Below, piece after piece: positions 1-9,279 of a stretch of DNA of 64,000 nt. The first letter of the stretch is position 1. Every line of letters begins with the position of its first letter. The stretch covers positions 4,712,001 through 4,776,000 of the forward strand of contig NZ_JBNTQY010000001.1 in the NCBI RefSeq assembly GCF_051209875.1, read 5' to 3'. This stretch comes from Emticicia sp051209875 (GTDB taxonomy: Bacteria > Bacteroidota > Bacteroidia > Cytophagales > Spirosomataceae). A model generated the notes under the pieces. It was not told where the DNA came from and ran no database searches. It saw only the letters and a list, made by a program, of their open reading frames with translations. The translations under genes and the position numbers were made by a program.

Positions 1-705
1 ATTGACATATTGTTGGTTTACTCTTAATCCAACCGTAATATCACTGGTATTTGGAGCTTCTTTGGCAGTGGTTTCCCACAAATAATCATTAATACTTCCT
101 TTGACCTGAAAAAGAGCTGAGGGTGTAAGTGTACCAATACCAACCTTACCTCTTGGAATAACCAAAGAGTTATAGATATTTCCATTTACATCTATCTTTA
201 CCCCTATACCATTTCCCCCATAAAACTCACCAGCGAAACCTCCACCTCCAGATTCGGCATAAATACCCCTGCCAGCTGCGGATATAAATTTCCCTCCAAT
301 ATCACCACCTATACCATGCACACCAATTCCATACGGTGCTTCAAATTTCCCTGCATTTGCAGTTGTTGAGTTATCGTTATTTAGAAGCGAGAAGGCACTT
401 GTGATAGCATTGCTATAAGCCCCAGAAAATGGCAATGTTATTTCCCCATTAATGCTTTTCCATATACCATTTCTTATATAGAAAAATGTTTTTGCATCAG
501 TATCATAAACTAAAAGCCCTTCTACTGTACCTTGAATCGCATTGCGTTGGGTAGTTGTCATTCGTGGGACTAATACTCCTCCAATGGAAGATTTATTATC
601 AATAATCTTTGAATTACGTGGGTCAATCGTTACAGATTGCCCAAAACTGATTTGAACTAATAAATTAAAAATCAGGATTTTGTAGATTATCTTCATGAGT
701 TTCAT
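1..705 (-). CDS. Secreted surface/tail-fibre-like protein, C-terminus cut by window edge
   Basis: The reading frame is open from an ATG at 705 to the window edge (235 codons, no stop), so this is an N-terminal fragment. A short hydrophobic signal peptide (KIIYKILIFNLLVQISFGQ) ends in a typical Bacteroidota FGQ cleavage site. Next comes the RMTTTQRNAI segment and the VGIGTLTPSALFQVKG segment usual in large Bacteroidota surface proteins that resemble tail-fibre or S74 proteins. Between them lie glycine-rich stretches (GIGVHGIGGDIGGKF). An in-frame ATG at 696 is an alternative start. An exact function cannot be assigned; surface or structural role is inferred from these motifs. Confidence 0.75.
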   Translation of the reverse strand, partial: MKLMKIIYKILIFNLLVQISFGQSVTIDPRNSKIIDNKSSIGGVLVPRMTTTQRNAIQGTVEGLLVYDTDAKTFFYIRNGIWKSINGEITLPFSGAYSNAITSAFSLLNNDNSTTANAGKFEAPYGIGVHGIGGDIGGKFISAAGRGIYAESGGGGFAGEFYGGNGIGVKIDVNGNIYNSLVIPRGKVGIGTLTPSALFQVKGSINDYLWETTAKEAPNTSDITVGLRVNQQYVN

Positions 706-865
706 AGATTAAATTCAAAAATTATCATAAAATTATTTGCTCAATATCATTCACTTTTTATGAGTTTATGTAAATGGGTGGGTATGAAAGTAGTTGAGTT
801 GGGTACATCAATGGTAAATTACCTTACTTTACTTCGACAAATTTCCACCTAAAAAATATCTAATA

Positions 866-908
866 AAATCACCTAACTCCGTGATTTCGCATCACCGAAT
901 TCGGTGAT
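866..908. promoter_or_regulatory. Two tandem dyads built from ATCACC half-sites
   Basis: Positions 891-908 form a perfect 18-bp palindrome (ATCACCGAATTCGGTGAT). Just upstream, 866-872 and 881-887 form a second dyad (AAATCAC, 8 nt, GTGATTT) using the same ATCAC half-site. They sit between the divergent genes starting at 705 (minus) and 978 (plus), about 70 bp before the sensor kinase start. The arrangement resembles a paired operator; the binding protein is unknown, and the neighbouring NarL-type regulator is one candidate. Confidence 0.5.
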
Positions 909-977
909 TTTGAAGCAAATAGTTTGATTTTTATAAAAAAACTTGAGTAGATTTATAGAAATTTATAGATCAGCCCC

Positions 978-2828
978 ATGAAAGTTATTTTATTCTGTAC
1001 ATTGTGGATGATGATTGTCGAAGTATCCTTTTCTCAAAAATCCATTGTTTTTGCAGAAGATGATAACTTGGATAAAGGAGATATTAGTCAATATTCAGAA
1101 GTGTATAAGGATAAAACCAAGTCACTAACACTCGAAGCGATTCAAACTAAAATTTTTACACCTTTTAAGAAAAACATCCTTGATACTATTTCCTATTCAG
1201 ATGTATGTTGGTTGAAATTTAAAATAATTAATAAGAAAGTAGATACCATCCATTTGACTGTAAATCTCCAAAAGCAGTTTTTTTTAGATTTATACCAAGT
1301 TAGATTAAATAAGGTAATTAGGTCCGAAAAAGGGGGTGGATTTTCGCAATCTTTTACCTCCTCTTCGGCTTACAGTTTACCTATAAGCATTTTACCTCAG
1401 GATTCTTGTCAAATTTTCATTAGGGTTGTTTTTGATACTTTTCACTTACAGCATAAACTTTTGTTTTTAAAGTTATTTTCTACAAAAACTGCTATTCTAC
1501 TAAAAAACGAGGCTTTTTCTAATCAAATACCTCTCTTTTTGATGTATTTTCTTACGATTTGTTTTTTGCTTTTTGGTTTATTTTATGGCTTTTTGCAATT
1601 TTATTCTTATCAAGATAAAGCTATTTTATATTACCTTATTGTAATTATTCCCTCCCTCTTAATAGTTCTTAGAGTAGCTGAGCTCAATTTAGACTTTAAA
1701 ATATTGCCTAATTCTATGCCACTTTTGCATCCATTTCAATTAACTCTTGAACTGGTTTTAGCCTGTGGATATTTGCTTTTTTTCTCAACAATGTTCGATT
1801 TACGAACCCAAAAACCAAGACTTTATCAAATTTCAAGAATATTATTAGCCATTTACATCTTATTATTTATTGGTTTTACATTCGGAACATTTCTGGTTTT
1901 ACATCAACGGATTGTCTTTAGACATTCATTTAGTGTCCTCGGAGCTACGACAATTTTTATTTTATTGAGTACGACTGGGATTGTACTTTCGTTATTAAAA
2001 ACCAGCAATTCGTATAAAAAATATATCATTTATGGTTATTTTTTTATGTTTTTAGGCTATGCTATTATGTTTTTTATCAATCGCATTCGGTATGATTTTT
2101 CATACAATTTTTGGAATATCCCGTCGGTTTATATGTGCATAGGCACCACAATTGAACTATTATTTTTTATGCTTGCATTGAGTCAAAAAGGTCGTTTTTT
2201 GGAAAAAGAAGCACTTATGAAAGGACAAATTAATGAAAGACAACGAGTTGCTTCCGAACTGCATAATAACGTAAACAGTATTTTAGCTTCTGTGAAGGTT
2301 AGCTTACAGACCATTCAACCCCAAACAGACAAGGAAAATAAGATGTATGAAAATGTCTTGAAAATGATGGATAATGCCACCCGAGAAGTTCGTAAAATTT
2401 CGCATAATATGCTACCTGTCGAACTTGAAAAAGAAGGTTTGGAGCATGCCCTGCAAGCACTTGTTATTCGCTTAAATTTAGGTAAACAAACACAATTTGA
2501 ATTAAATCTAAATGGATTTGAGCAAAATACCACTCGTAGAAAAATGGATGCAGCAATTGCCTTTAATCTTTACACAATTTGCTTAGAATTATGTCAAAAC
2601 ATACAAAAACACGCAGAAGCAACTCAAGCACAAATCGAAATACAAACCACTGGTAATCAATTAATTATGTTTGTATCTGATAATGGGAAAGGTTTTGATA
2701 AAAACAAAGTTATTGAAGGAATGGGCTTAAAAAACATTCGCCATCGAGCCAAATCTATTGGAGCTGATTTACGTGTACAGTCCGAAATTAGTGAAGGAAC
2801 AACCGTTTATTTGATTTTAAAAACCTGA
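978..2828 (+). CDS. 7TM-DISM sensor histidine kinase (HisKA_3/NarX-like)
   Basis: Membrane histidine kinase of 616 residues. A signal peptide (residues 1-20) leads to a periplasmic 7TMR-DISMED2-like sensor region (about 25-170). Seven hydrophobic helices follow (about 180-405), then a dimerisation/phosphoacceptor helix with His429 in ERQRVASELHNN. The GHKL ATPase has an N-box (ELCQNIQKH), a G1 box (SDNGKGFD) and a G2 box (GMGLKNIRHR). Family knowledge: such kinases phosphorylate NarL/FixJ regulators, and one is encoded convergently 28 bp downstream. The residue after His429 is Asn, whereas HisKA_3 proteins normally have Asp there. The ligand is unknown. Two ATCACC dyads precede the gene. Confidence 0.9.
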   Translation: MKVILFCTLWMMIVEVSFSQKSIVFAEDDNLDKGDISQYSEVYKDKTKSLTLEAIQTKIFTPFKKNILDTISYSDVCWLKFKIINKKVDTIHLTVNLQKQFFLDLYQVRLNKVIRSEKGGGFSQSFTSSSAYSLPISILPQDSCQIFIRVVFDTFHLQHKLLFLKLFSTKTAILLKNEAFSNQIPLFLMYFLTICFLLFGLFYGFLQFYSYQDKAILYYLIVIIPSLLIVLRVAELNLDFKILPNSMPLLHPFQLTLELVLACGYLLFFSTMFDLRTQKPRLYQISRILLAIYILLFIGFTFGTFLVLHQRIVFRHSFSVLGATTIFILLSTTGIVLSLLKTSNSYKKYIIYGYFFMFLGYAIMFFINRIRYDFSYNFWNIPSVYMCIGTTIELLFFMLALSQKGRFLEKEALMKGQINERQRVASELHNNVNSILASVKVSLQTIQPQTDKENKMYENVLKMMDNATREVRKISHNMLPVELEKEGLEHALQALVIRLNLGKQTQFELNLNGFEQNTTRRKMDAAIAFNLYTICLELCQNIQKHAEATQAQIEIQTTGNQLIMFVSDNGKGFDKNKVIEGMGLKNIRHRAKSIGADLRVQSEISEGTTVYLILKT

Positions 2829-2856
2829 CTTTATTTACGTGATTTTTAAGATGTTA

Positions 2857-3510
2857 TTACTCTACCAAGCCATTTCGAAGAGCATACCTCAGCAACCCAA
2901 GCGAAGAATTAATCCCCAATTTTTTATAAATATGCTTGCGATGCGTTTCAACCGTATTGAAGCTAATAAAAAGTTTTTCGGCTATTTGGGTACTTGAGTT
3001 TTCGGCCACAATTAACTTTAATATTTCTAATTCACGGTCCGACAAAGTCATATTTTTATCATTTTCGAGCTGATTATACGAATCATTCCCCATAGGTGTT
3101 TTGGCAAGACTCGTTATCACAGAATTACTAAAATATGGTAAACCATTCGTAATGCCTATAATGGCACTTTCAAGTTCATTTTTATTAGAAGTTTTTAATA
3201 AATAACCACCTGCACCTGCCTGCAACGCTGCCCGAATATCAGGAGCGGCATCAGACATGGTAAGAATAAGCACTTTCACCGAAGGAAATTGCTGGCGTAT
3301 TTGCAAAACCACTTCTATCCCACCCATGAGAGGCATGTGCAAATCACACAATACTATATCAATCTGGTGAAGGTCGAGCAATCGTAAAACTTCACGTCCA
3401 TTGGCAGCCGTTGTAACTAATTCAAAGCCGTCGATAGTATTGAGCAATAAACTCATACTTTCAAGAAACATTTGATGATCATCGGCCAAAAGGATTTTTA
3501 TATTTTTCAA
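2857..3510 (-). CDS. NarL/FixJ-family response regulator
   Basis: Response regulator of 217 residues. The receiver domain (1-120) has the acidic pair D10/D11, phosphoacceptor D56 (VLCDLHMP), T84 and K106, so all switch residues are present. The C-terminal LuxR-type HTH (about 153-215) carries the family motif LSDRELEILKLI and recognition helix SFNTVETHRKHIYKKLG. Tail-to-tail orientation with the kinase at 978-2828 makes that kinase the likely partner, by inference. The genes have separate promoters, so expression can be uncoupled. Target genes cannot be read from the sequence; the ATCACC dyads at 866-908 are a candidate site. Confidence 0.92.
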   Translation of the reverse strand: MKNIKILLADDHQMFLESMSLLLNTIDGFELVTTAANGREVLRLLDLHQIDIVLCDLHMPLMGGIEVVLQIRQQFPSVKVLILTMSDAAPDIRAALQAGAGGYLLKTSNKNELESAIIGITNGLPYFSNSVITSLAKTPMGNDSYNQLENDKNMTLSDRELEILKLIVAENSSTQIAEKLFISFNTVETHRKHIYKKLGINSSLGLLRYALRNGLVE

Positions 3511-3943
3511 AACAAGAAATTTATATCAGAAATTAGGGATATAACTATCAAAAAAACAATCTACTAAAGTAAATAAATTTCTTGATATTGAATAAATTAC
3601 AGTTTTATGTCACTTTTCTATTTATGTATTTTAGACTTCAAACCTGATAGAAAGCATATTCATCACAGCTCTGAAAGTCTGATAAAATACCTTGCAAGTA
3701 AAGCAAAGTACAGTTAGCATTTGCTTCCAATATCATTATCTCATTTGGATAAATTTTAATTCAACCTCCGATGTGGTTTTCATGAACTAAGCTTTAGTTT
3801 TCTAAACTCTCTTATCGTACTTTGATATAAAAAACCACTATAAAAAATATTGGTTTCTATCATATCATTCTAACAAACATGTATAATTGGCACAGTTATG
3901 TCTGTACATGAAAGAAAAAACCATCTAAAGAAGCATTTTTTTC
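3511..3943. other. AT-rich intergenic region, no gene seen
   Basis: The 433 bp between the response regulator and the GH5-like gene hold no convincing ORF, RNA or strong hairpin. On the minus strand a weak promoter-like pair (TTG, 16 nt, GTACTTTG, around 3707-3733) could drive the response regulator, but its spacing is shorter than the usual 19-20. Confidence 0.4.
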
Positions 3944-5044
3944 TTAAAATTGAGGACGAATAGCCGTTTTTTGAATACTATATGGGCTGGTTTTCGCTAC
4001 AATTTCGCCCCAACCTCGCAAATCTTTGTAATTGCCCGATAATTTAGTCATGTTTGTGCGTGTACTATTGTCAGCATCTACCGCACAGTCTTGATTATTA
4101 CTATTGCTAAGTCCGACATTTGACCATGTCCAAGCAAGCCAACCGATTTGTTTTTCTTGACAAACCCTTAACATTGTCTGATAATCTAAAGCTGGTGCAG
4201 CAGGGTCACAATCTTTTGCAATAGAAAACTCACCTATTACAAAAGGTACTTTTTTATTGTACGTATCTAACAAAATTGTATTTTCAACATAACTACTATT
4301 TACAGCATCGTCATCATACAAATGAAGTGAAAAAAGGATATTTTTTTCACTATCATGATTGATGAGATTGGTAGCCGCTAACTCAACAGCATCTATGTTT
4401 ATTCCACAGAACGGAGCATCAATCATAATTGGCATTTTTAGGCCTGCTTGTCTGAGCCTTGTGATGCCACTTTTATAAGCATTAAACAAGCTATCGGCTA
4501 TAACGGTATTTGGCTTATCTTCAAAATCACCTACTTCATTTCCAATATTGAGTATCAAATATTTTTTATGTTTTGTTAAAATATTAAGTAATGTAGGGTT
4601 ATTTAACCAAAAGTTGACCAAAAAATCAATATTCGCTTTAGTAAGAGCTTGACAAGTTTTATCATGCAACTCAACAATCGGAATCATCTTGAACTTGGCA
4701 GTTTCAGTAATTAAATCGTCAAAAAATGATGGATTTGTGGATATAAAGTCAGTATTTAAAACCAGACGGATGCAATTCGCTTTTGTAGAGTCAATTGAAC
4801 GAATCATGTTTAGAGCTTTTGCTTTGTCAGATGGGTTAAAAGCTAAATTCACACCTCTTAATACGACTTTTTCGTGGGTTGGAGAAAACAAATCTTGTCC
4901 TTTGACATAAAAATTTTCTTTTGCTTTTTTTACCCACTCTCCTACAAACCATTGATGAACTCTTCCCCACAATAGAAGAGCAATGACTAATCCTAACAAA
5001 GCAATAATATAGACTATTATTACTCCAATGTTTTTAGGTTTCAT
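3944..5044 (-). CDS. Membrane-anchored GH5-like glycoside hydrolase (cellulase/mannanase fold)
   Basis: Protein of 366 residues. One N-terminal hydrophobic segment (about 5-27, IGVIIVYIIALLGLVIALLLW) acts as signal anchor, followed by a (beta/alpha)8 GH5-type domain. Family landmarks are the start VVLRGVNLAFNPSD, the general acid/base E170 in LILNIGNEVGD and the nucleophile E272 in VPFVIGEFS; both glutamates are present, so it is probably active. Substrate is undetermined (beta-mannan or beta-glucan are usual). A small membrane ORF lies 27 bp upstream on the same strand and may be co-transcribed. Confidence 0.82.
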   Translation of the reverse strand: MKPKNIGVIIVYIIALLGLVIALLLWGRVHQWFVGEWVKKAKENFYVKGQDLFSPTHEKVVLRGVNLAFNPSDKAKALNMIRSIDSTKANCIRLVLNTDFISTNPSFFDDLITETAKFKMIPIVELHDKTCQALTKANIDFLVNFWLNNPTLLNILTKHKKYLILNIGNEVGDFEDKPNTVIADSLFNAYKSGITRLRQAGLKMPIMIDAPFCGINIDAVELAATNLINHDSEKNILFSLHLYDDDAVNSSYVENTILLDTYNKKVPFVIGEFSIAKDCDPAAPALDYQTMLRVCQEKQIGWLAWTWSNVGLSNSNNQDCAVDADNSTRTNMTKLSGNYKDLRGWGEIVAKTSPYSIQKTAIRPQF

Positions 5045-5071
5045 AGTTATTATATTAAAATTTGAAAAAAT

Positions 5072-5173
5072 CTACAAAATAACCAGCCCAATGCCTGCCA
5101 AGATCATCAATAAGAAAATTAGCCAAATCAATATTTTATATTGAAATTTTTTGAGGTAATCTCGCTTCATCAT
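5072..5173 (-). CDS. Possible 33-residue membrane peptide upstream of the GH5-like gene
   Basis: An ATG at 5173 (a second ATG at 5170) opens a 33-codon frame ending with TAG at 5072. The product has a basic N-terminus (MMKRDYLKKFQYK) followed by one hydrophobic helix (ILIWLIFLLMILAGIGLVIL). That charge pattern suits a single-pass inner-membrane peptide. The 27-bp gap to the hydrolase suggests co-transcription. No family is recognised and no ribosome binding site helps, so a chance ORF is possible. Confidence 0.4.
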   Translation of the reverse strand: MMKRDYLKKFQYKILIWLIFLLMILAGIGLVIL

Positions 5174-5263
5174 GTTTTAGTTGCTACCCTAAAAATGAGA
5201 TTTAAAACAATCATCCACTCACTCGATTGTCTAAGTGGGCGTGATGAGTGTATAAATGGCAAA

Positions 5264-5995
5264 TTAAAAACCAATCAGTTCCAAAAATTCCTTTTTCTTA
5301 CGTTTGGATACGTCAAGTTCTGTACCATCTGAAAGAATTACACTACCTCCCTCTCCTTTTAAATATTCTTTAATTTGACTCAAATTGATAATTGTAGAAT
5401 GGTGAATCCTAAAAAAATGGAGGTTTTCAAGTAAACTTTCATAGTCACCTAAATTGCGAGAAGAAACGATTTTTTGACTATTTTCCATCAAAATTGTCGT
5501 ATAATTTCCTTCCGAAATTAAATACAAAATCTCTTTTACAGGGACAAACAATAAACCTCGCATCGAAGGAATAGGAATCTTATCAAACTGTGCATTTAGT
5601 TTCTGATAAGATGATTTTTCATTTTTTTGTTTTGCCTTTAACTTTTGTTTCAAGCGTTCAATTGCGTCTTTTAATTCACTGATATTCACTGGTTTAAGCA
5701 AAAAATCTATTACACTTTGTCTAACAGCTTTGATGGCATATTCGTCATGTGCGGTTGTGATAATCACTTCAAAACTTCGGGTCGAGAATTGTTCCAAAAA
5801 ACTAAATCCATCCATTTCTGGCATCTCAACATCTAAAAAAATCAAGTCAGGAGCAAGGTCTTCCATAAAATTTAAGGCTTCTTTTGCCGAATAAAATGTG
5901 CCAATAATTTCGATGTCAGAGGTCACTTTCTGAATCTTTAATTTGAGGGCTTCTAAGCTCGAAGGCTCATCATCAATAATTAGGGCAGTTATCAT
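5264..5995 (-). CDS. LytTR-family response regulator
   Basis: Protein of 243 residues. The receiver domain (1-120) has D8/D9 and phosphoacceptor D55 in LIFLDVEMPEMDG, plus the conserved lysine in FLLKPVN. A LytTR DNA-binding domain (about 145-243) carries LYLISEGNYTTI and FFRIHHSTIINLSQI. Family knowledge: LytTR regulators bind short direct repeats and pair with LytS-like His_kinase proteins. The kinase lies 51 bp upstream on the same strand (6047-9124), so the two probably form one transcript and one signalling pair. Target genes are unknown. Confidence 0.93.
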   Translation of the reverse strand: MITALIIDDEPSSLEALKLKIQKVTSDIEIIGTFYSAKEALNFMEDLAPDLIFLDVEMPEMDGFSFLEQFSTRSFEVIITTAHDEYAIKAVRQSVIDFLLKPVNISELKDAIERLKQKLKAKQKNEKSSYQKLNAQFDKIPIPSMRGLLFVPVKEILYLISEGNYTTILMENSQKIVSSRNLGDYESLLENLHFFRIHHSTIINLSQIKEYLKGEGGSVILSDGTELDVSKRKKKEFLELIGF

Positions 5996-6046
5996 ATTTT
6001 TAGGTTAGGCTTTATTGTATTGTATATGTCATACACTTTTGCTTTA

Positions 6047-9000
6047 TTAATAAATATTCTGCTGTGTCAATAATGGTAAGCCAATTTCTATAATCGTTCC
6101 CTTATCATTGGGTTCGTTGATATCTTTAACTTTCAAATAAGCCATATTTGGGTAAATTTCACTCAATTTTTGAATCCGTTCTTCTGTCAATTTAATTCCA
6201 ACCGAGTGTTTGTTTATGCTTGTCAAGCTATTAATTTTTTGCGATGCTTCTCGCCCGATGCCGTTATCAATGATATGTATTACCACCGACTTATTAGATT
6301 CTTGAATATCAGCCATTTGCACATTGATAAAAAGCTCGCCGATGGCATCTTTTTTATGCCTTAGCCCATGCAAAATGGCATTTTCTACGAAAGGTTGCAA
6401 TATCATCGAAGGAATGTAAAACTCTTCTTCTTGTAGTTTTTTATCAAGCGTAATGTCATAAGTAAACTGTTGATAACTTCGCTCTTGTTCGAGTTTGATA
6501 TAAAGCTCTAATGCTTTTAAATCTTGTTCGAGTGGCACAAATTCCTGTCTTGAATTTTCAAGAATCATGCGAATCAATTTTGAAAATTTATTTAAAAATT
6601 CGCTCGCTTCGTCAGTTTTATTCAATAGTATATAGGAATCAATGGTATTTAAACAATTGAAAATAAAATGTGGATTCATTTGACTTCGCAAAGCATTGAT
6701 TTCTGCTTCTGCCCTTATACGTCGAATTTCTTCTTTTTTCTGTGTTTCTTCTTGAATTTGTTTGATTGTGAGGTGATACAATAAATAACCAAGACTTAAT
6801 AAACCAGTTAATAATAAAAAACGGAACCACATTGTCCGATAAAAAGGAGCATTGACAACTACCGTCAGGGTTCTAATTTCCGAACTCACTCTTTCATCTT
6901 CATCAATAGCCTTAACCATCAATTGATGTGTTCCTTCAGCTACATTGCTATAACGCACAGTTGCCGGATTATTTACCATAATCCATTGCCTATCAGACCC
7001 TTGCAATTGATATTGAATTTTAACTTTTTGAGGAAAACCATATTCAATACCTACTAAATCAAAAGCAAAAGAATTTTGGTTGGCTTCGAGTTCTATTTCG
7101 TTAGTTTCACCAATATATCTTTCAGTTTTCAAAGGTTTTTCATTGACCATCAATTGTGTGATCTGTATTTTAGGTTTCACACCATAACGTTTGATAGCAT
7201 CTTGGTTGATAAGGGTAATTCCACTCGTTCCACCAAAAACCATTCGTCCATCCGAAAGTTTGAAGGCACAATTCCAATCATATTCATTTGAATAAGCTCC
7301 ATCTTTTGAAGTAAAACTCTGGTATGTTTTTTTAAAATTATTGTAGTATGCAATACCTCGGTTTGTTACAAGCCAATAATTTCCGTTTGCTTCTTCGACT
7401 ATATCAGTTACAGAATTATCTGGCAAACCTTCATTTTCCGTAAACACTTGATAATCAAATGTTTTTGTATCAAAAAGCACTAAGCCTTTATTCGTACCTA
7501 ACCATAATTTTTGTGGTTTATTTGAAGGTCTAATGGCCACAACCGTAAATGGAAACTTGAATTGCTTTTTTACTTCCCAATTATTCGATTTTTTCTCTAA
7601 TACATAAAAAACCGACCACCAATTGGCCGAAACAAAGAGTTGATTGGTATTTTTATCAAAAAAAATAGGTGAGTTAGCGATGGTCTTTTCTTGATTAAAA
7701 TCTTCAAGTGGATGTAGTTTATTTGCCTGTTCATTATATTCATAAAGTCCATTTTCTGTGGCTATTAAATAACTCCCACGATTAATTTCTATCATCAAAG
7801 GCTGCCAACCCAGCTTTCCTGCTAATTCTTTAAAAAGTATTTTTTTAGTTTGTTTTCCAATGGAATTCACTATTAAAAAATATTGGCCGTTTGTCAACCA
7901 AACTCTGTTATCCGTGTCGATTAAAAGCAATACTTCATTATATTTATTTATCACCCGCCCATTCTCATTTAATACGATAGTGCCACCATTTTGTAATTTT
8001 GCCCAAACGGTATTACCTCTTTTTTTAATATAAGCAACATGATTATCACTAAAACCCTCATCAGGTGTCACCCAATTCTCGGCAATGACACGATTGAGAT
8101 TTGTATAATCAACACCAAAACCAAGCTGAGAAAGAAATAAATTGTCATTTTTATCAATATAGAGAATCTCGTTCCAGTTTGCCATTAAACTATTAACATT
8201 GGTAGAAGAATGTTGAATAAGTTGAACAAATTTTAGTTCTTTTTTATCAAAAACATATAGGCCTTCTGTCGCACCAATGAGTAAATAGTTTTTATAACTC
8301 ACTGCTTGAGTAAGAATAGGGATTTTGTTTTTTTCATAACTTGTAAATGACTGGAAAGTATTTTTCAATGGATTAAACTTCATCAAGCCAAGTCCTTGAT
8401 TATCACCCGTAATCCATAATGTTGAATCATTTTCAGCTAAGATATATTCCTTTATATTTTTAAAAATTGGCAAACTTTGTTTTTTTCCATCAAAAAAATC
8501 TTCAATTTTCGTCACTTTATTGTTTTTAATAGAAACTTTCCGAAGACCTATATCATTTTCTCCACCGCAATAGATAGTCTTTATTGCTTGAAAATCAGTA
8601 TTTTGTTTGGTTGAAAGCTGCTCAGATACCTTATCTGTAATAAAAGTATATTTCTTTAAAATTGGATCATAGGTATAAAGTCCAACTTGATTGATGTGGT
8701 GTAACACTACCCAAATTAATCCTTTGTCATCAATTGCGTGTGGAAATGAGGAGAATGTTTTTTCATTATTTGGTGAAGGAATGGCTGTAAAAATATCTTT
8801 TTTTCGGTCATAAAAATTCAAACCAACATCACTGCCTATCCAAAGATTTCCTTCTTTATCTTCGATGATATTTTTTATTTGTGTCCCTTTTATAGTTGAA
8901 TTTGAGGTTTTATAAACCTTACAATTGATACCATCAAAACGATTAAGTCCATTGTGCGACCCTAACCACAGAAAGCCACGGGAATCACTATAGAGATAGA

Positions 9001-9124
9001 GAATATTATTATTTGAAAGTCCATTTTCACGAGTAAGATGATGAAACGACAAGCGTAAAGGCGATTGACAAATGCCTAACGCACCTGTAAAAAAATAGAC
9101 AAAAAATAGAAGATGTTTTTGCAT
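6047..9124 (-). CDS. Two-component propeller sensor kinase (Reg_prop + Y_Y_Y + His_kinase)
   Basis: Protein of 1025 residues. A signal peptide (1-19) precedes a long periplasmic beta-propeller of Reg_prop repeats, for example RENGLSNNNILYLYSDSRGFLWLG near residue 35 and NEGLPDNSVTDIVEEANGNYWLVT near 560. A Y_Y_Y domain (about 690-755) is followed by one transmembrane helix (about 762-785) and a coiled linker. The LytS-type His_kinase region has phosphoacceptor H819 in NPHFIFNCLNTI, and the C-terminal ATPase has FVENAILHGL and DNGIGR. Unlike the larger hybrid kinases it lacks its own receiver and AraC domains. The separate LytTR protein downstream supplies the output. The family often senses glycans, so a link to the nearby GH5-like hydrolase is possible but unproven. 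Confidence 0.92.
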   Translation of the reverse strand: MQKHLLFFVYFFTGALGICQSPLRLSFHHLTRENGLSNNNILYLYSDSRGFLWLGSHNGLNRFDGINCKVYKTSNSTIKGTQIKNIIEDKEGNLWIGSDVGLNFYDRKKDIFTAIPSPNNEKTFSSFPHAIDDKGLIWVVLHHINQVGLYTYDPILKKYTFITDKVSEQLSTKQNTDFQAIKTIYCGGENDIGLRKVSIKNNKVTKIEDFFDGKKQSLPIFKNIKEYILAENDSTLWITGDNQGLGLMKFNPLKNTFQSFTSYEKNKIPILTQAVSYKNYLLIGATEGLYVFDKKELKFVQLIQHSSTNVNSLMANWNEILYIDKNDNLFLSQLGFGVDYTNLNRVIAENWVTPDEGFSDNHVAYIKKRGNTVWAKLQNGGTIVLNENGRVINKYNEVLLLIDTDNRVWLTNGQYFLIVNSIGKQTKKILFKELAGKLGWQPLMIEINRGSYLIATENGLYEYNEQANKLHPLEDFNQEKTIANSPIFFDKNTNQLFVSANWWSVFYVLEKKSNNWEVKKQFKFPFTVVAIRPSNKPQKLWLGTNKGLVLFDTKTFDYQVFTENEGLPDNSVTDIVEEANGNYWLVTNRGIAYYNNFKKTYQSFTSKDGAYSNEYDWNCAFKLSDGRMVFGGTSGITLINQDAIKRYGVKPKIQITQLMVNEKPLKTERYIGETNEIELEANQNSFAFDLVGIEYGFPQKVKIQYQLQGSDRQWIMVNNPATVRYSNVAEGTHQLMVKAIDEDERVSSEIRTLTVVVNAPFYRTMWFRFLLLTGLLSLGYLLYHLTIKQIQEETQKKEEIRRIRAEAEINALRSQMNPHFIFNCLNTIDSYILLNKTDEASEFLNKFSKLIRMILENSRQEFVPLEQDLKALELYIKLEQERSYQQFTYDITLDKKLQEEEFYIPSMILQPFVENAILHGLRHKKDAIGELFINVQMADIQESNKSVVIHIIDNGIGREASQKINSLTSINKHSVGIKLTEERIQKLSEIYPNMAYLKVKDINEPNDKGTIIEIGLPLLTQQNIY

Positions 9125-9242
9125 ATTGACGCTATCTATGTAAAGATAATATTTTTTGAGTAGATGAAACCTAATAATTAAGTGTTTTTTTTCTTTAAAT
9201 TGCGAATAAAAACCTTGATTTCACTCAACCAGTATTCCATTT

Positions 9243-9272
9243 TTGTTTTCCCATCATTCCTTTGTACCTTTG
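9243..9272 (+). promoter_or_regulatory. Bacteroidota-type promoter of the DHH phosphoesterase gene
   Basis: TTG at 9243-9245, a 19-nt spacer and TACCTTTG at 9265-9272 match the Bacteroidota consensus (TTG, 17-23 nt, TAnnTTTG). Transcription would begin around 9276-9280, essentially at the ATG at 9280. The promoter overlaps an upstream in-frame TTG at 9262, which therefore cannot be the start. Confidence 0.75.
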
Positions 9273-9279
9273 TAGAGTT

